From an uncultured Prevotellaceae bacterium (lineage in GTDB: Bacteria > Bacteroidota > Bacteroidia > Bacteroidales > Bacteroidaceae): a stretch of 64,000 nt of DNA. The notes under the pieces were generated by a model. The model had not been told where the DNA came from. It did no database searches and saw nothing but the letters and a program-made list of their open reading frames with translations. Made by a program: the position numbers and the translations under genes. This document shows, piece after piece, positions 23,243 to 30,755 of the stretch. The DNA lies in NCBI GenBank assembly GCA_900318115.1, contig ONJJ01000010.1:1-64000 (forward strand), given 5' to 3'. The stretch's first letter is position 1. Each line of letters begins with the position of its first letter.

Positions 23243-23497
23243 ATGGCAACAGCAATCGTTCGTAAGCCCGCTTCCTTTCGTCTGCGGGCAGATCTTCTTG
23301 AACGCATGAAGCGTAATGCAGCCCGTGAGAACCGGACGTTAAACAACTATGTCGAGTGTGTGCTCCTGGATGCCGTCTATGATGAACCCAATGAGGTCAC
23401 GAAGGCTGCCATTGAGGAGGCCATGTCGGGCAAGAATCCCAATAAAATATATAGTAGCGTAGAAGAAATGTTCAACGATATCTTGAGCGAAGAATGA
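23243..23497 (+). CDS. Antitoxin of a YafQ-type toxin-antitoxin pair (ribbon-helix-helix)
   Basis: The 84-residue protein begins with a likely DNA-contacting strand (VRKPASFRLRADLLERM) and helix (AARENRTLNNYVECVLLDAV), a ribbon-helix-helix pattern. The acidic C-terminal tail (SVEEMFNDILSEE) would wrap the toxin. Its stop overlaps the toxin start by 4 bases, as in most type II pairs. By analogy it neutralises the toxin and represses its own promoter at 23204. Confidence 0.82.
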   Translation: MATAIVRKPASFRLRADLLERMKRNAARENRTLNNYVECVLLDAVYDEPNEVTKAAIEEAMSGKNPNKIYSSVEEMFNDILSEE

Positions 23498-23766
23498 AAC
23501 AGCTTCAACCGACTACCCAATATCGGAAGGATTTGAAGCGATACAGAAATAACCCTGTCAAGTTGGCTGCACTCGCCAAGTTATTGGAGAAGCTAAAGAA
23601 TGAGCAACCCATTCCCGCGCAGTACAAGCCTCACATGCTTCACGGTGACTATAAAGGTTGTATGGAGTGTCATGTGCAAGGGGACTTCCTGCTGGTGTGG
23701 TTTGATGAGGCACGGGATGTCATAGAACTGGTGCGCCTTGGCAGCCACAGCGAGCTGTTTGGATAG
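23494..23766 (+). CDS. YafQ/RelE-type mRNA interferase toxin
   Basis: The 90-residue protein fits the YafQ family of ribosome-dependent endoribonucleases. The conserved end of the fold is present: HMLHGDYKGCMECHVQGDFL, then VWF and IELVRLGSHSELF, where the final histidine (His85) matches the catalytic His of E. coli YafQ. It is translationally coupled to the antitoxin. A dense hairpin follows at 23823. Activity is inferred; the key residues look intact. Confidence 0.88.
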   Translation: MKQLQPTTQYRKDLKRYRNNPVKLAALAKLLEKLKNEQPIPAQYKPHMLHGDYKGCMECHVQGDFLLVWFDEARDVIELVRLGSHSELFG

Positions 23767-23822
23767 AGGAAAGCCACACCGCATCAATTCCCTGGCGAGT
23801 CCGTCCGCTCTACTCTTCAAAA

Positions 23823-23853
23823 GCCCCGTTGCATCATCACGATGCGGCGGGGC
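23823..23853 (-). terminator. Hairpin terminator for the M56-TonB gene
   Basis: GCCCCG and CGGGGC with inner arms GCATC and GATGC form a strong stem. On the minus strand it is followed by TTTTGAAG, so it fits the end of the BlaI/M56 operon; it may also stop the toxin transcript. Confidence 0.65.
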
Positions 23854-23877
23854 AGATGAGTCTATTGACTGTTACGT

Positions 23878-25416
23878 TTACTTTTGGGGAAACTTGAATA
23901 TTATCGGCAGTATGAAGTGAGAGCGGACGGTCTTATTTCCGACCTTGGCAGGGTCCCAGGCGGGCATTTGATTGACGACTCGCAAGGCCTCGTTCGACAA
24001 CAGTTCGTCGGGCGATTTTAATACTTTGGCCTGAACAATGCTACCATCTCTCTCCACGACGAACTGGACGAGAACACGCCCTTGGATTTTCTTTGTCACA
24101 GCTTCTTCGGGATAGTGAATGTTTTGTCTTAACCACTCAAAGCAAGCGGCATTTCCGCCAGGGAAGCCGGCCATCACTTCGACAACATCATAGATGGAGT
24201 CGTTGGCGGCTTTAGAGCGAAGGTCCATCTGTACGATATTGCCCTGTTCGTCCTTGGTCACGGTGACTTTACTAAGGTTGATGTCATTGAGCCAGTCGCC
24301 GCTAAGGGGCAACGTGACGGGCTCGCCATCGATTCTGAGAACGCCATAGAATTCTTTGATGGATACATTGGATTCACTGGGCTTGGTAAAATCAAGAGTA
24401 GAAGTGGATGCACTTAGTTGGTGACTACTTCCCTCGCTCACAGGGAGGGACAGCGGGGTGGGGCTGCTTATTGGCTTGGCAAATGCCACCAGTGCAAAAG
24501 CCATTACGGGTAGCAGGTACAGCACCTTGGCTGCACGCCACTTGTTGGATTTTGGTTTGAACATCATTGTGATACGTTTTTTGATTCTACTTTGGTTGAA
24601 TGCGTTCACCACGGGCTGCAGTCCCGGGCGGACGGCTTTGAGAATCAGCAGCTGATTATATTCTCGGATGTCTATTCCAGTTTGTAATACGGCGCGGTCG
24701 GCCTCGAACTCATGTACGTCGCTTAGGTCCTCGCGCAACATCCAGGCGAAAGGCAGGAACCACAGCGTGCGGCAGGTCAGTTCGCAGAGCAACTTGTCCC
24801 ACGAATGCCCGAGGCGCACGTGGGCGAGTTCGTGGGTGAGGATGGAGGGGGTGGAGCCGTCTTCGTTTGCCAGCAGCACCCACCTCATCCATGAGCAGGA
24901 GTTCTTCAGCTCAGGGCTACTGAGGATGTGCACTCTGTCCCGTTCCTCAATCAGCGTTGAGCGGCGAATGAGGCGAATGAAGCCAACGAGGGAGTGGAGA
25001 TATGTCAGCCAGAAAGCGATGGTCACAAGGGTGTATGTACCCATGAATACGGTTGGCCAATGGAAGGAACCTGGCTTGTTGGATTGCTGCATCGTGATTG
25101 TGCGATTGCACGATGATGATTGTGCAATTGCTGCATCATCATCGTGCAATCGCCTTATCTGGGTTGATTGACCCGAAAGAAAGGTTTCGTCGGGGGCGGA
25201 ATCTGCAGCCAAAGCATTCTCCAACCGTTCGAAGCCCTGATTTATCCACGTCTCGTGACCCAAGGGGATATGGAATAACGGCAGCACGGCTGAGGCAACG
25301 AGGATGATGAGCAGCACGGCACGGTTCAGCGTGTGGAACGTCTCGCGGCGAAGGGTAAGTCCGTAGAGCGAGTAGAGGAGGGTGAGGGCAAGCGCCCATT
25401 TGATGAGGTAAATCAT
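23878..25416 (-). CDS. M56-family metallopeptidase (BlaR1-like) with TonB C-terminal domain
   Basis: The 512-residue protein has N-terminal membrane helices (about 5-25, 33-52 and 113-132) and the zinc motif HELAH with downstream E (LTHELAHVRLGHSWDKLLCE, about 194-213; EFEADRAVL). A further helix (about 293-312) is followed by a periplasmic TonB C-terminal domain (about 415-512: GRVLVQFVVERDGSIVQAKV). BlaR1-type proteins sense a signal and cleave the BlaI repressor; in Bacteroidota the M56 domain is often fused to TonB. It overlaps the BlaI gene by 4 bases. Residues about 317-332 right after the last helix are encoded by a palindromic element (24421-24466). The signal is unknown; beta-lactam sensing should not be assumed. 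Confidence 0.88.
   Translation of the reverse strand: MIYLIKWALALTLLYSLYGLTLRRETFHTLNRAVLLIILVASAVLPLFHIPLGHETWINQGFERLENALAADSAPDETFLSGQSTQIRRLHDDDAAIAQSSSCNRTITMQQSNKPGSFHWPTVFMGTYTLVTIAFWLTYLHSLVGFIRLIRRSTLIEERDRVHILSSPELKNSCSWMRWVLLANEDGSTPSILTHELAHVRLGHSWDKLLCELTCRTLWFLPFAWMLREDLSDVHEFEADRAVLQTGIDIREYNQLLILKAVRPGLQPVVNAFNQSRIKKRITMMFKPKSNKWRAAKVLYLLPVMAFALVAFAKPISSPTPLSLPVSEGSSHQLSASTSTLDFTKPSESNVSIKEFYGVLRIDGEPVTLPLSGDWLNDINLSKVTVTKDEQGNIVQMDLRSKAANDSIYDVVEVMAGFPGGNAACFEWLRQNIHYPEEAVTKKIQGRVLVQFVVERDGSIVQAKVLKSPDELLSNEALRVVNQMPAWDPAKVGNKTVRSHFILPIIFKFPQK
24421..24466 (+). repeat. Palindromic element inside the M56-TonB gene
   Basis: GTGACTACTTCCCTCGCTC, ACAGGGAGGGA and a GGGGTGGGGCTG tail match the consensus seen at 14698 and 51411. 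It lies antisense to the gene and encodes the linker between the last membrane helix and the TonB domain. Confidence 0.65.
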
Positions 25417-25781
25417 AAGGCACTGTCTTTCATTTTGTCTGCCAGAAACTGCATCAGCTCAGCCTCGCTGACCTTCTCTTCCGAGACGAAGGCCGAGACG
25501 ACGCTCATGTATGAATCATCGAAGTACCGTTTGACGAAGGAACTGAGCTTGGAACGCCCGTAATCTTGCTTGCACACGCAAGGTTCATAGATGTATCCGC
25601 GTCCCTGCGTACGATGTGTGAGGTAGCCTTTCTTCTCCAGGGACTGGAAGGCATTGGCGATGGAGTTGATGTGCGGACGTTCGTCCTCGGGGTAAAGGGC
25701 TACGACATCCTTGGGTGCACAGGCGCCGAGCGTCCAGATGTGCTCCATCACTTCTTCTTCTTTTGCTGTCAGTTTGTACAT
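25413..25781 (-). CDS. BlaI/MecI/CopY-family repressor
   Basis: Start chosen at the ATG at 25781 (MYKLTAKEEEVMEHIWTLG), giving the usual length of 122 residues; an in-frame extension to 25844 lacks similarity. The winged helix-turn-helix spans residues 3-75 (APKDVVALYPEDERPHINSI, ANAFQSLEKKGYLTHRTQGR). The C-terminal part forms the dimerisation helices where BlaR1-type proteases cut. The stop overlaps the M56-TonB start. It most likely represses its own operon and perhaps the barrel gene at 25917-28127. Confidence 0.92.
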   Translation of the reverse strand: MYKLTAKEEEVMEHIWTLGACAPKDVVALYPEDERPHINSIANAFQSLEKKGYLTHRTQGRGYIYEPCVCKQDYGRSKLSSFVKRYFDDSYMSVVSAFVSEEKVSEAELMQFLADKMKDSAL

Positions 25782-25916
25782 AGTTTCGACCTGTTTTGGT
25801 GTTAAATCTGCTGCAAAGTAAGGCGAAAAATTCCATTTGTGCAAGAATTTGCGGCGATATTTAACGTCATTATATGTTGAATCAATGCTTTTAACCTTTC
25901 TTTGTGTTGAATCCTG

Positions 25917-28127
25917 CTATTTCGAGAGGATGCCCGTCTCGCGGTCGGTGTGGTTCATGGTGCGCTGGATGTCGCGGTAGCGGCGTCCGTGGTCCAGGCG
26001 GTAGGCGAGGCGGAGGGTGATCATGTTACCGAAGTCACGCTGGTGCTGGACTACGGTCTTCTGGATGTAGCGGCTGAGCAGCTCGGTCTTGTTCGTGCGA
26101 GGATTGCTGCAGAAGGGGTTCTGCGTGAAGAGTGAGATGTGGAGGCCGAACTTGGTACGATAGGAGGCGGTCAGATACCACGTAGCACCCTGATGTCCAC
26201 GATGTTCGCCTTCCATGAAGTTCCACCCATGGTCGGCGTAAGCTCCAAGTGTCCAGCGCCCGAGGTAGGCTTGCAGGGAGTAGCCGCCGTTGTAGGAGGT
26301 GTAGGTGTGAGTGTAGTCCTCGCCGTAGTTGAAGAAGCGGTAGATGCCGCCGTAGGCGGAAAGGCTGAGGCGCTCGGGGATGATGTCCCATTGGTTGTAG
26401 CTCTGGATGTAAAAGAAGTTGCAGGCGTTGTCGGCATTGGTCTGCGTCTGGTAGAACTGGTCGTTCACGCGGATGTACCGCTCCATGTTGCAATGGGAGT
26501 TCAGTCGGTAGTAGCCTTGCAGGTCGCTGGTGAAGCCGGGACGCGTGTAGGTCAGGTGCAGGTCGTGGCTGGTGACGCGGTTGGGATGGATGTCGGGGTT
26601 GCCCACCAGCGTCTCCATCTGATTCAGCCGGATGCTGACGTCGCTGACGAGAGCTATCTGCGAGACGTGCTGCGATATCTCGAAGGCATATCGTGCCCGC
26701 AGATGGTCGGTGATGGAGTAGGAGAGGGTGAACTTCGGGCGGAAGAGCCAGAAGTGCTGCCGCCGCTCGCCCTGACGGTAGTAGCGCAGACTGGCGCCCA
26801 GACCTCCCATATAGCCGAGGCGCTGCCATCGTCCCTGCAACTGCGCGAAGAGATTGACGTCCGAGGTGTGCATCATGTTGGTGGCATCGACGTCGCCGCT
26901 GTAGAGGTTGTGGCTGCGTCGCAGTCCGAACTGAGTTCCGGTAGTGATGGTGAAGGGTCGCAGACGGTTCTCGTAGAGGGCTTCGCTCCAGAGTGAGCGG
27001 GTGCGGCCGTCGGTGTCGTAGACATAGGCTTCAGCCCCGTCGCGCTCGATTTCGCCCGTGCTCTTGATGAGGGTGCCCACGACGTTGGCCGTCAGCGACT
27101 GGTGGCGACGAAAGTCCTGGTGATAGTAGAGATCCAGCGAGGGTGAGTAGCCGCTTGAGGAGGAGTTGTTGTGATAAGGAACGTTGTCCAGCGCCATCGT
27201 GGCTGTGCTCTCGCTGGGGTGCAGGGTTTGGTTGCCGGCGAGTTTCGCCTGAAAGACGAAGTTGCTGTCGCTGAGGCTGTAGGTCAGTTGTGCATTGTGT
27301 CCGAGACCGCGGTCCTGCTTGCTGAGGAGTTGGCGGTGGAGGGTGATGGTATTAGAGGTTGAGGAGGGGGATCCGGCGGGAAAATCGCCGGACACAGTTT
27401 CTAGGTGGTATGTTGCTTGCTCGTCGTACTGCTCGCCACGGAAGCGGTTGTAGTTCAGCCCGTAGCTGAAGGCCAGCTCGCTGCGTCCGCGGTTCACCTT
27501 GCCGAACACGTTCTCGTTGCCGTTCACGGTCGTCAGCGTGTTCGTCAGGTCGCCGCCGAGGGTATATCCGCTCACCGCCTTCTTCACCTTAATATTAATT
27601 ACGTAGGCGATGCCCTCGCCAAAGCGCAGGCTGGGGTTGTCGATGTACTCCACGCGCTGCACGCCCGCCATGTCCAGCGTCAGCAGGTCTTCCTTCGATG
27701 CCGCCACGTCGTTGATGCGCACCTGCACTCCTCCTATGCTGCTCAGTGCCGTGATGCTGCTCATGGCTTCGTCCACGCGGATATGCGGCAGGGAGAGCTT
27801 GGCCAGCAGCGAGTAGCCGTTGGGCGAACTTTCCAACTGCTTCCGTGTCGGGAACAGCCACATGCCGTCGGCCTGCTGCACCGTCCTTGCAGCCTTCACC
27901 GTCACCTCCTTCATCGTGGTTCGTCTCTTTGCCTGCGTTGTGGAATCTGTCTTTTCCTGCTGCACGGCAAGGTCCCTTTTCTCATCCAAACCAGCCTTTT
28001 CTGTTACCTCGCGCAGCGCGACGGAGTCCCTTCTTTCTTTCTGACCAGCCATTTCCTTGTTCTCGCTTTGTGCCGCGGCGTTCATTGCCATCGCCGCCAG
28101 CACCATTGTCAATAGAAGCTTTTTCAT
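25917..28127 (-). CDS. TonB-dependent-receptor-like outer-membrane barrel protein
   Basis: Start set at the ATG at 28127, which opens a signal peptide (MKKLLLTMVLAAMAMNAAAQ); the upstream extension lacks coding character. The 736-residue product has a short charged segment, a plug-like domain (about 85-190: LESSPNGYSLLAKLSLPHIR, GGVQVRINDVAASKEDLLTL, VEYIDNPSLRFGEG) and a long C-terminal barrel rich in aromatic strands. It resembles the outer-membrane beta-barrel family without an N-terminal carboxypeptidase-like domain. It follows the BlaI/M56-TonB genes in the same orientation further upstream on the minus strand. Ligand is unknown. A good promoter (28149-28181) and a palindrome (28280-28304) lie upstream. 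Confidence 0.82.
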   Translation of the reverse strand: MKKLLLTMVLAAMAMNAAAQSENKEMAGQKERRDSVALREVTEKAGLDEKRDLAVQQEKTDSTTQAKRRTTMKEVTVKAARTVQQADGMWLFPTRKQLESSPNGYSLLAKLSLPHIRVDEAMSSITALSSIGGVQVRINDVAASKEDLLTLDMAGVQRVEYIDNPSLRFGEGIAYVINIKVKKAVSGYTLGGDLTNTLTTVNGNENVFGKVNRGRSELAFSYGLNYNRFRGEQYDEQATYHLETVSGDFPAGSPSSTSNTITLHRQLLSKQDRGLGHNAQLTYSLSDSNFVFQAKLAGNQTLHPSESTATMALDNVPYHNNSSSSGYSPSLDLYYHQDFRRHQSLTANVVGTLIKSTGEIERDGAEAYVYDTDGRTRSLWSEALYENRLRPFTITTGTQFGLRRSHNLYSGDVDATNMMHTSDVNLFAQLQGRWQRLGYMGGLGASLRYYRQGERRQHFWLFRPKFTLSYSITDHLRARYAFEISQHVSQIALVSDVSIRLNQMETLVGNPDIHPNRVTSHDLHLTYTRPGFTSDLQGYYRLNSHCNMERYIRVNDQFYQTQTNADNACNFFYIQSYNQWDIIPERLSLSAYGGIYRFFNYGEDYTHTYTSYNGGYSLQAYLGRWTLGAYADHGWNFMEGEHRGHQGATWYLTASYRTKFGLHISLFTQNPFCSNPRTNKTELLSRYIQKTVVQHQRDFGNMITLRLAYRLDHGRRYRDIQRTMNHTDRETGILSK

Positions 28128-28148
28128 CGTCTCTTTCGTTTTTTGCCG

Positions 28149-28181
28149 CAAAGGTACGCATATTTCTGCTTCTGAGCCAAA
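28149..28181 (-). promoter_or_regulatory. Promoter of the outer-membrane barrel gene
   Basis: On the minus strand TTTG (28178-28181) and TACCTTTG (28149-28156) are 21 bases apart, a good Bacteroidota promoter, 22 bases before the ATG. Directly upstream, CTGACATTTG is repeated (28190-28211) and CCTGAC/GTCAGG arms occur at 28211-28229. Confidence 0.72.
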
Positions 28182-28279
28182 TAAACTTCCTGACATTTGT
28201 CTGACATTTGCCTGACAAGGCCCGTCAGGCGGCCCGTCTGCCCCCGTCCTCACGTAGGAGTTACGCTCGGTCGTTCACT

Positions 28280-28304
28280 AAAATGTGACATTCAGTCACA
28301 TTTT
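28280..28304. promoter_or_regulatory. Perfect 10-bp inverted repeat, possible operator
   Basis: AAAATGTGAC and GTCACATTTT are separated by 5 bases. They lie 100 bases upstream of the barrel promoter and are flanked by near-identical CGGTCGTTCACTA and CGGCCGCTCACTA words. The form suits a dimeric regulator, but which one is unknown. Confidence 0.5.
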
Positions 28305-28330
28305 GCCTACGGCCGCTCACTACCTTTTTG

Positions 28331-28685
28331 ATGAGTTTTGTTAAAAAAGCTTCAAGTTTCACCTTTGCCTATTAACAGCATAATAATCAACGATCTGCAA
28401 GGTGAAACTATATCCGGCGAAGATTCACCAAGCTTCACCTCGTGATTATTTACGAAGATTGATGTGCCTATTTACGAAGATTGACGGCCAAATATAGCCT
28501 TTCTGATGCTTTTTGCAGTCGTCAATCCGCTTCAATCTAATCGTCAATCGAAAAAAAATCTTTGTCGTGGGGGGTAGGTGAATCTATGGTGAAACTTCAC
28601 GGGATAAAGATTCACCTTGTATCCGGTTAAGATTCAGTGGTTTAAGTTGTAAGGTGAATCTTGAAGCTTTTTTAACAAAATTCAT
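28331..28685. mobile_element. MITE-like element, 355 bp with 35-bp terminal inverted repeats
   Basis: The left end (28331-28365, ATGAGTTTTGTTAAAAAAGC...) and right end (28651-28685) are inverted copies matching at 33 of 35 positions. Inside are several GGTGAA and GATTCACC words in both orientations and two ATTTACGAAGATTGA repeats. No open frame of use is present, so it is non-autonomous. No clear target-site duplication is seen. The element sits between the barrel promoter and the glycogen operon end. Confidence 0.75.
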
Positions 28686-28749
28686 TTTTCAGCACCAGAA
28701 CCATCCGCTCCACTTACGTCCCGACCTACCAGCCAACACGTCCCGACGT

Positions 28750-28880
28750 ACCGCTTCACATCAGGCCATACCGCCTCACACATCAGGCCATACCGTCTCA
28801 TACATCAGGCCCTATCGCCTCACACATCAGGCCATACCGCCCTCCACACCCAGCTCTTACGCCCTTCACACCCAGCTCCT
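28750..28880. repeat. 22-bp tandem repeat array
   Basis: Units of the form ACCGCCTCACACATCAGGCC plus AT repeat four times (28750-28835) and two degenerate units follow (to 28880). Twenty-two is not a multiple of three, and the open frame across it has no credible protein features. Confidence 0.8.
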
Positions 28881-28983
28881 CCGCGAGTCAGCGGAGTTGT
28901 CTCTATTGTGAGCGCTCCACATGAAAGAGTGTCGGAGCGTTAGTCATATATCAATGTTTCTACATTTCCATTTAGACTAAAGA

Positions 28984-29014
28984 GGCAAAAATCCCCCTCC
29001 TTGATGGGAGGGGG
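28984..29014 (-). terminator. Terminator of the glycogen operon (palindromic-element type)
   Basis: On the minus strand CCCCCTCC and GGAGGGGG arms with a 6-base loop are followed by ATTTTTG, right after the GH57 stop. The hairpin is also a member of the CCCTCC/GGAGGG family. Confidence 0.72.
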
Positions 29015-29025
29015 AGTCTGGCAGA

Positions 29026-30543
29026 TTACTTTTTCTTGGGAGCGGCTTTCTTAGCGGGTGCCTTTGGAGCAGCTTCCTTTTTGGTGGCTTCCTTCTTGGC
29101 GGGTGCCTTTGGAGCAGTTTCCTTCTTGGTGGCTTCCTTCTTGGCAGGTGCCTTGGAAGCAGCTTCCTTCTTGGCCGGAGCAGCTTTCTTGGCCGGTGCT
29201 TTCTTTGCGGGAGCGGCTTCCTTCTTCTCTTCTTCCTTCTCGGTGGACTCGAACTTGGAGAGGCGGGCCTGCAGGCGTGCGATTTCGGCGTCCTTGACCG
29301 TGATTTCGTCGGCCTGGTTGCGGATGGTGGTCAGCAGGGCGTTGAGCTCGTCGTTCTCGATGTCGAGGGGATAGAGGGCATTGACGCGGTTGATGAAGTC
29401 ACCAAGGATGTTCATGTAGTTGGTGAAGGCATCGTAGGGGCTGTCGTAGATACCGCGATAGAAGCCTACGCCCATGTTCTTGGTGGTCATGAAGCGGAAG
29501 TTATTGGAGGCTTGGATGCGGTCCCAGTCCTGGGTGATGCGGCGGTCCTTGCAGATGAGCACGCGCTCGGCCACGCTGTAGAGCTTGTTGAATGCTTCGC
29601 GCTGCATGACGTTGCCGAGCCAGCAGCTGGTGTCGCGCTCCTCGTCGTTCCAGCTCATGGGGTAGGGCACTTCGAGGGGTGCCACGGATTTGGACTTGGC
29701 GATGATCTCGGAGGGGGTGGCGAAGGTGATGCCACGGTCCTTGGCCACGGCGGGCAGAGCCTTGATGAACTCGAGGATGTTGCTGCTCAGGGGCTGGTAG
29801 ATGCCGAGTGCGCAGAGTTCCATGAAGATGTTGATGACCTTCTCTGCCTCGGGGAGCTGTGCAATCCAGTCCATGTAGGTGTCGGCGAAGAGGGGGTACT
29901 CGTTCCACGAGGAGTCGTTGAAGCGCAGGGAGATGTCATCGGAGAGCTTGTAGTCGCGCAGCAGGAGTTTGAGGTTGGGGTTGTGGGCGCAGCTGTAGAC
30001 GAAGTGGGGTGACTTCCATCCGAGGACGTGCTTGGCGCCTTCGGCAATCATGCCCTTGTAGCCCATGTCTGCCACGAGTCCGCCGATGTCGTCGCTGTAG
30101 ATGAGGGAGCTGTTGCGCAGCACGGTGGGTTTCTTGCCGAAGAGTTCCTTCATCTTCTTGGCCTGGCGAGCTACTTCGTCGCGGAAGACGTCCTCGTTGG
30201 CCAGCGAGCTGAGGCCGTGGCTGTAGGGCTCGGCAAGGAACTCCACGCAGCCAGTCTCGTTGAGTTCCTGCAGGAGTTCGATGACCTCGGGAGCGTACTG
30301 CTCCAGGAGTTCGAGGGCGCAGCCGCTGATGGAGAAGGCCACCTTGAAGGCTTTGCCGTAGGTCTTGGCCATCTCGATGAAGGTGCGGATGGCGGGGATG
30401 TAGGAACGCTCAGCGGTCTCGGTGATGCCGCGCTCGTTCTCGTAATCGTCGAAGTAGTAGTGATCCTTGCCGATCTCGAAGAAGCGGTAACGCTTGAGAT
30501 GGACGTTCTGGTGGATCTCGAAGTATAAGCAAATTGTTTTCAT
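29026..30543 (-). CDS. GH57 glycoside hydrolase with lysine/alanine-rich histone-like tail
   Basis: Residues 1-400 match the GH57 family found in Bacteroidota glycogen clusters (start KTICLYFEIHQNVHLKRYRF; blocks EFLAEPYSHGLSSL and RNSSLIYSDDIG). GH57 enzymes are retaining alpha-amylases or branching enzymes of intracellular glucan. A coiled-coil-like helix (about 405-440, ADEITVKDAEIARLQARLSK) follows. The last 60 or so residues are runs of APAKK and KEATKK units, like histone H1 or mycobacterial HupB tails. The tail is made of a DNA repeat (29040-29215). No signal peptide, so it is cytoplasmic. It is the last gene of the GH133-GT4-GH57 set; exact activity (hydrolase or branching) is not settled. 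Confidence 0.87.
   Translation of the reverse strand: MKTICLYFEIHQNVHLKRYRFFEIGKDHYYFDDYENERGITETAERSYIPAIRTFIEMAKTYGKAFKVAFSISGCALELLEQYAPEVIELLQELNETGCVEFLAEPYSHGLSSLANEDVFRDEVARQAKKMKELFGKKPTVLRNSSLIYSDDIGGLVADMGYKGMIAEGAKHVLGWKSPHFVYSCAHNPNLKLLLRDYKLSDDISLRFNDSSWNEYPLFADTYMDWIAQLPEAEKVINIFMELCALGIYQPLSSNILEFIKALPAVAKDRGITFATPSEIIAKSKSVAPLEVPYPMSWNDEERDTSCWLGNVMQREAFNKLYSVAERVLICKDRRITQDWDRIQASNNFRFMTTKNMGVGFYRGIYDSPYDAFTNYMNILGDFINRVNALYPLDIENDELNALLTTIRNQADEITVKDAEIARLQARLSKFESTEKEEEKKEAAPAKKAPAKKAAPAKKEAASKAPAKKEATKKETAPKAPAKKEATKKEAAPKAPAKKAAPKKK
29040..29215. repeat. In-gene repeat encoding the APAKK tail
   Basis: CTTGGCGGGTGCCTTTGGAG and close variants recur about five times (plus strand view), alternating with TTCCTTCTTGGTGGC words. 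They encode the lysine/alanine tail of the GH57 protein. Confidence 0.8.
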
Positions 30544-30556
30544 ATTATGAAGACCC

Positions 30557-30755
30557 GCCCCCTGATTCCTCCTGACAAGGGAGGGGAACGGCTGGCGCGT
30601 AGAGGGCTTATAGGGTCATTGTTTTAATAGTTAAAATCTTGTAGTCTTGTAGTATATGAATGTAATTCCATCCCCGCAGGTTCTTCCCTCCCTATGGGAG
30701 GGTTCTCGAAGTGTCGAGCGTCCCTTTGGGCCGAGCGGGGGTTGGGTCTGTTAGT
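30557..30755. repeat. Two palindromic elements in the GH57-GT4 spacer, one with the 33-bp module
   Basis: Element 30557-30600 has CCTCC and GGAGGGG arms. Element 30672-30755 has TTCCCTCCCTATGGGAGGG, then the 33-bp module (30705-30737 on the minus strand, hairpin arms CTCGA and TCGAG), then GGGGTTGGGTCTG. No gene is visible in the 208-base spacer. Confidence 0.75.

Noticed and set aside
23878..25781. A beta-lactam resistance regulator pair
   Set aside because: BlaI and M56 homologues are widespread in Bacteroidota without beta-lactamase genes; none is seen here and the sensor domain is TonB-like, not penicillin-binding.
28654..28911. 85-codon open frame across the 22-bp tandem array
   Set aside because: The repeat period is not a multiple of three, the protein is only repeat-derived, and it starts inside the MITE-like terminal repeat.
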